NCBI GenBank assembly: GCA_015680635.1
Contig: JAABOA010000877.1
Coordinates: 1 to 10,591, forward strand
Length of the DNA stretch: 10,591 nucleotides
Direction of reading: 5' to 3'
From: Lunasporangiospora selenospora
Lineage: Eukaryota; Mortierellomycota; Mortierellomycetes; Mortierellales; Mortierellaceae
Part shown: piece after piece, positions 7,234 through 10,591 of the stretch
Position numbering within the stretch: position 1 is the first letter of the stretch
Layout of the letters: every line of letters starts with the position of its first letter
The notes under the pieces: generated by a model
Database searches by the model: none
Told to the model about the DNA's origin: nothing
What the model saw: the letters and a program-made list of their open reading frames with translations, nothing else
Position numbers and translations under genes: made by a program

Positions 7234-10200
7234 ATGGCTTTCTCTAGCTCAAGAAATGCCTCTCTCTTCACCCACACCACCCGAGAGATGACCACTTACC
7301 AACGATACTACAAACCATTCGCCTCGTCATCTTTACCGCGGCCCTTCCGATCCGCCTTGCATACCCCGGCTCACCGCCTCATAGATCGTTCAATACCCTT
7401 CTCATCATCTTTGTCATCGTCGTCATTACTATCTTCAACACCGTCGACTTCATCGCTATCATCAGCATCATTGCCGTTGTCAAGTCGGGGTCTCTCAGGA
7501 TCAGCATTGTCAAAGTCGACGAATGCCTCGACCAGACCTGTCAACACCACGAAACGGTTCTCGTCCACTGCTTCTGTAGAGTCCCAGGGATGCGCAACAC
7601 CTCCCTCGACTCCTCGACCGACATCTACTCTTTCAAACGAGTCGAATCATGCATGGCATATCCCACATCCTCGACCTGATGGTGTGACCCATGGAGCATC
7701 ACTCCAGTCACACCAATCACCACATTTTCAGTCATCCTTGCTCCAAACCAGGGATCCGCTGCCTCTCCCACTCGCGCTCAAGATCTTTAGGCCCTCAACA
7801 GGAACAGCTTCTGTAACGACGACTACCAACACCACCACTACCGTTCAGGCGTCAGTCTCTCGTCTAGCATCGAATCACACCTTCCAACCTCCTCCTGCCG
7901 TCCTTGGATCACAGCCATTGTTTTACCTGGCGACACGATTCCCCATCCTAGCTGAGCAAGAGTTGAAGGCTATCCCCAACAAGACCGCGTTGGACTATTC
8001 TAGCTTTCTGATCGGAGCCATGTATACATCCTACCCTTCACCAACGACACTCAGGGCTGTTATGCGCCAGTTCAGAAACTTTTTAAGGGATTCAGCAAGA
8101 CCCATTGAGGCAGGGGGATCGGTGATGGAGATGCCTAGGGCAAGGATATGGGCTCAAGTGATCCGAGGATTGATCTGGATGAAGGAATATCGACGTGCAC
8201 GGATCTTGATCCATATGACACAACGGATGGGGATCCGACCCACGGGGTATACTTGGCGGGCGATTTGTCGAGGCTGGATTGAGCAGGGTGATCTTGGTCG
8301 CGCCGAAGCTCTGGCAGCCAAGGTGTTTAGTAACCCTGCGCTGTCTCACGAGTACTCAACGGAGGAACGACCTTATTATTTTACGGACATGCCTTTGGGC
8401 GCAACTGCGTTTGATCTTTCTCCACCGGGTGCTAGTTCGAGACCTGCACGACCTCCCAGCACACGCGATGGGTCTCGATCATCAGGAAAGGATACTTTAC
8501 AACCATTTTCAGGATCTCGTTCCTCTGGATCTTCCTCATCTACATCCAGCGCACGACACTTGCATCGGTCACCCATGGCTCCCAACTCGGCGCCACTCTT
8601 CTTGGTGATCGAGGCTCTAGTGGAGCGAGGGGAGATGGAGCGAGCGCGCCACTGGTTTGATCAAGTCCCCGAGAGCGAATTAACGGATCTGTTGACGAGT
8701 GACATGGTTGCAGGCTACTTGCGAGTAGGACAAAAAAGCAAAGCGCAAGAGGTGATCCGGATCATGGCCCGTGCAGGTGTAAAGCCCGCAGCCATAGTAT
8801 TTAACCCGATTGTAGAGCATGCAGTTCATACATTGGGGATGGAGGCTGCGGAGGGGTTGGTAAAGGATATGGTCAAGTTGAGGATTTATCTAAACTTGTT
8901 TACATACAAGCTATTGGTCAAGGGGTATCTCGCGTCAGGTCAAAGAGACAAGGCTTTGGAGTGCATTGATCGGATGCGGGTGTCGGGAATTGAACCGGAT
9001 CGTGCCTTGGGAAGAATGATGTTGGATGGATTCCTGAGAGATTCGGAGGAGGAGGAGGAAGAGAGTTTTAGTCATCTTGGTCTTGACCTTGGGGCCACCT
9101 TGACCAAGAAGGGCGATTATGGTCCGCCTCTGATCATGGACCCGGACCGAATCCAGACCGAGCCAAGGGCAAAGGCCATGCAACCCGAGGACTTTTTGAA
9201 TCAGTCTGGATGGAGTGATCAATGTCTTGAATGGATCAGGCGCCGAGATCTGGAGCGAGTCGAAGAATTGCTTCAATTAGCACTGGACAATGCATCGGCG
9301 CCATCCTCACCACCAACAGAGCTCCACACAGAGGTGGTCCATGTGATTCGAGGTCTTGCAAAGGAGGGGTTGATGGATCGAGCACGGTACTGGTTTGAGC
9401 ACTTGGCCCGGTCCGAGGCTCGAATGACTGACAGGACAGCAGCAATGACGAACGAGACGATGGTTGGTTTGGTCAACGATTTGATCGCAGGATATGTTCA
9501 ATGTTCTAAACCAGACGAAGCCCAAAGGATCATTAGTCTGGCATCCGAGCAAGGGATTCAAACGACTGTGGAGACGATCCATTCGTTTCTTGATTGGTCG
9601 ACAACAGAGGAGCATGGCATGGAAGGGGCTGAACAAATGGTGAGTCGGATGAGTCAGGCCGGGGTCCAACCAGACTCTCAAACGTATAGGATTCTCTGCC
9701 TTGGATATGCCGCGCGAGGCGAGATTGATGGACTCAAGCAGAGCTTGGCACGGATGGAGTCTACCGCCGGATTTGGAGGAAAGGATGTTGACTCGTCACT
9801 GTTGGAAGTCTGTCGGGAGATGCTTGGGGGTGAGAACCCACTGAAAAGCGATCACGATTCTATGACCTCGACGACGACAACAACAGCAACAACAGGTGTG
9901 TTTGAGCGACTGTGTGCACGATGGGTGGAGCGGGATCAAATGGACCAGGCGGAGCAATTGGTGGAGCGAATGATTGAGAATTCAAATGTGGCACGGAGCA
10001 AGATCCCCTACAACACCTTGATCCAAGGCTGGATCGAACAAAGTCAAAAGAACCCTCCTGTTTCGCCCACTGCCATCCATGCTGCAGAGACCCCCGGGGT
10101 ATCCAATATCAGGGCGACAGGTGTCGGATCGGATCTGGCCTCCGAGTCTGTTCCCAGCAGCAAGAGTCTGAGACGAGAGATGGAGCAGCGCAAAGAGAGT

Positions 10201-10591
10201 GTAGCAAGAATGAGGAAAGCACGAAGTTGGTTCGATCGAGTCCCCCGCGAGCTGATGACGCCTGACCTTGTGAACGAAATGATTCATGGATACCTCGCCT
10301 TGGATCTCGAGAGCGAGTCTGAACAGCTGATTGGATGGATGGCGAACGAGAAGATCAAGCCCAACGTCGAGACGTATAACCATATTATGCGACACACAGT
10401 CCTCAGGGTGTCCATGGCCTCTGCTGAGGCATTGTTAAAGAAGATGGAGAGCCGAGGAAGCATTGAAGAAAACAACGAAGTCGAACGATTAAGGCCGGAC
10501 GTTGAGACATGGAACCTGCTGATCCGCGGATATGTGATGCGGGGCGAGTTGAGGAAGGCATTGGCGTGTTTGGACAGGATGATGGGTCGGG
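7234..10591 (+). CDS. Pentatricopeptide-repeat (PPR) protein, probably mitochondrial; 3' end beyond the window
   Basis: An uninterrupted frame of 1119 codons, with no stop or intron, runs off the right edge. PPR proteins bind organellar RNA, and fungal ones mostly act in mitochondrial RNA processing, stability or translation. The ATG at 7234 has A at -3 and G at +4. The first ~115 residues are rich in Ser, Arg and Thr with few acids. They end in an R-F-S-S motif at 108-111, which resembles an MPP cleavage site. Helical repeats begin near residue 305, with typical signatures such as G-V-K-P, T-Y-N-x-I and K-A-L-x-C. An A-R-x-W-F-[DE] motif recurs at about 471, 717 and 996, each time opening a block of three or more repeats. 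Low-complexity inserts interrupt the array: Ser-rich about 398-450, six Glu at 605-610 and Thr-rich about 880-887. The specific orthologue and RNA target are not recognised. The C-terminus is unseen. Confidence 0.9.
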   Translation, partial: MAFSSSRNASLFTHTTREMTTYQRYYKPFASSSLPRPFRSALHTPAHRLIDRSIPFSSSLSSSSLLSSTPSTSSLSSASLPLSSRGLSGSALSKSTNASTRPVNTTKRFSSTASVESQGCATPPSTPRPTSTLSNESNHAWHIPHPRPDGVTHGASLQSHQSPHFQSSLLQTRDPLPLPLALKIFRPSTGTASVTTTTNTTTTVQASVSRLASNHTFQPPPAVLGSQPLFYLATRFPILAEQELKAIPNKTALDYSSFLIGAMYTSYPSPTTLRAVMRQFRNFLRDSARPIEAGGSVMEMPRARIWAQVIRGLIWMKEYRRARILIHMTQRMGIRPTGYTWRAICRGWIEQGDLGRAEALAAKVFSNPALSHEYSTEERPYYFTDMPLGATAFDLSPPGASSRPARPPSTRDGSRSSGKDTLQPFSGSRSSGSSSSTSSARHLHRSPMAPNSAPLFLVIEALVERGEMERARHWFDQVPESELTDLLTSDMVAGYLRVGQKSKAQEVIRIMARAGVKPAAIVFNPIVEHAVHTLGMEAAEGLVKDMVKLRIYLNLFTYKLLVKGYLASGQRDKALECIDRMRVSGIEPDRALGRMMLDGFLRDSEEEEEESFSHLGLDLGATLTKKGDYGPPLIMDPDRIQTEPRAKAMQPEDFLNQSGWSDQCLEWIRRRDLERVEELLQLALDNASAPSSPPTELHTEVVHVIRGLAKEGLMDRARYWFEHLARSEARMTDRTAAMTNETMVGLVNDLIAGYVQCSKPDEAQRIISLASEQGIQTTVETIHSFLDWSTTEEHGMEGAEQMVSRMSQAGVQPDSQTYRILCLGYAARGEIDGLKQSLARMESTAGFGGKDVDSSLLEVCREMLGGENPLKSDHDSMTSTTTTTATTGVFERLCARWVERDQMDQAEQLVERMIENSNVARSKIPYNTLIQGWIEQSQKNPPVSPTAIHAAETPGVSNIRATGVGSDLASESVPSSKSLRREMEQRKESVARMRKARSWFDRVPRELMTPDLVNEMIHGYLALDLESESEQLIGWMANEKIKPNVETYNHIMRHTVLRVSMASAEALLKKMESRGSIEENNEVERLRPDVETWNLLIRGYVMRGELRKALACLDRMMGR

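Noticed and set aside
7371-7568. Asp/Glu-rich open frame on the minus strand
   Set aside because: It is the antisense of the Ser-rich (TCA/TCG) N-terminus of the PPR protein.
8435-8444. GTTCGAGACC resembling a tRNA B box
   Set aside because: No matching A box or cloverleaf around it, and it lies inside the PPR coding frame.

Overview
The window looks like nuclear DNA of a filamentous, early-diverging fungus, most likely Mucoromycota or Mortierella-like. That placement is an inference. It rests on compact genes with GT-AG introns (GTAAGT or GTATGA-type donors, CTAAC/CTAAT branch sites), AATAAA signals, pyrimidine-rich intergenic DNA and fungal-type proteins. Nothing prokaryotic, viral, transposon-like or CRISPR-like was seen. 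All three genes lie on the + strand.

Layout: (1) 1-770 is a C/T-rich upstream region with several CCCCT/AGGGG pentamers and possibly an upstream coding exon at 51-111. (2) 771-3497 is a three-exon gene for a large C2H2 zinc-finger transcription factor. It has one two-finger module in the first quarter and a second at the extreme C-terminus, separated by a long low-complexity region with a His-Gln tract and an acidic tract. (3) 3498 to about 4000 is its T-rich 3' region, with a PUF-like UGUACAUA and an AATAAA. (4) 4155-6479 is a four-exon gene for the beta (catalytic) subunit of the mitochondrial processing peptidase, with an intact HxxEH zinc site. (5) 6480-7233 is intergenic, with a poly(A) signal, homopolymers, a nested inverted repeat and a possible 5'-UTR intron. 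(6) From 7234 to the right edge is one uninterrupted reading frame of 1119 codons with no stop in the window. It encodes a presumably mitochondrial pentatricopeptide-repeat (PPR) protein that continues beyond the window.

Two of the three genes have a mitochondrial theme. MPP beta removes presequences, and the PPR protein has a Ser/Arg-rich N-terminus of the kind MPP cleaves. The zinc-finger factor carries DNA-contact residues like those of Msn2/4 stress regulators, and pentamers of the kind such fingers bind lie upstream of its own gene. Co-regulation of the three genes is not shown by the sequence. The most notable points are the duplicated two-finger module, the roughly 250-280 residue super-repeat in the PPR protein, the exon that encodes only the MPP beta presequence, and the ambiguities at the 5' end and first acceptor of the zinc-finger gene. 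No new defence or mobile system is visible.
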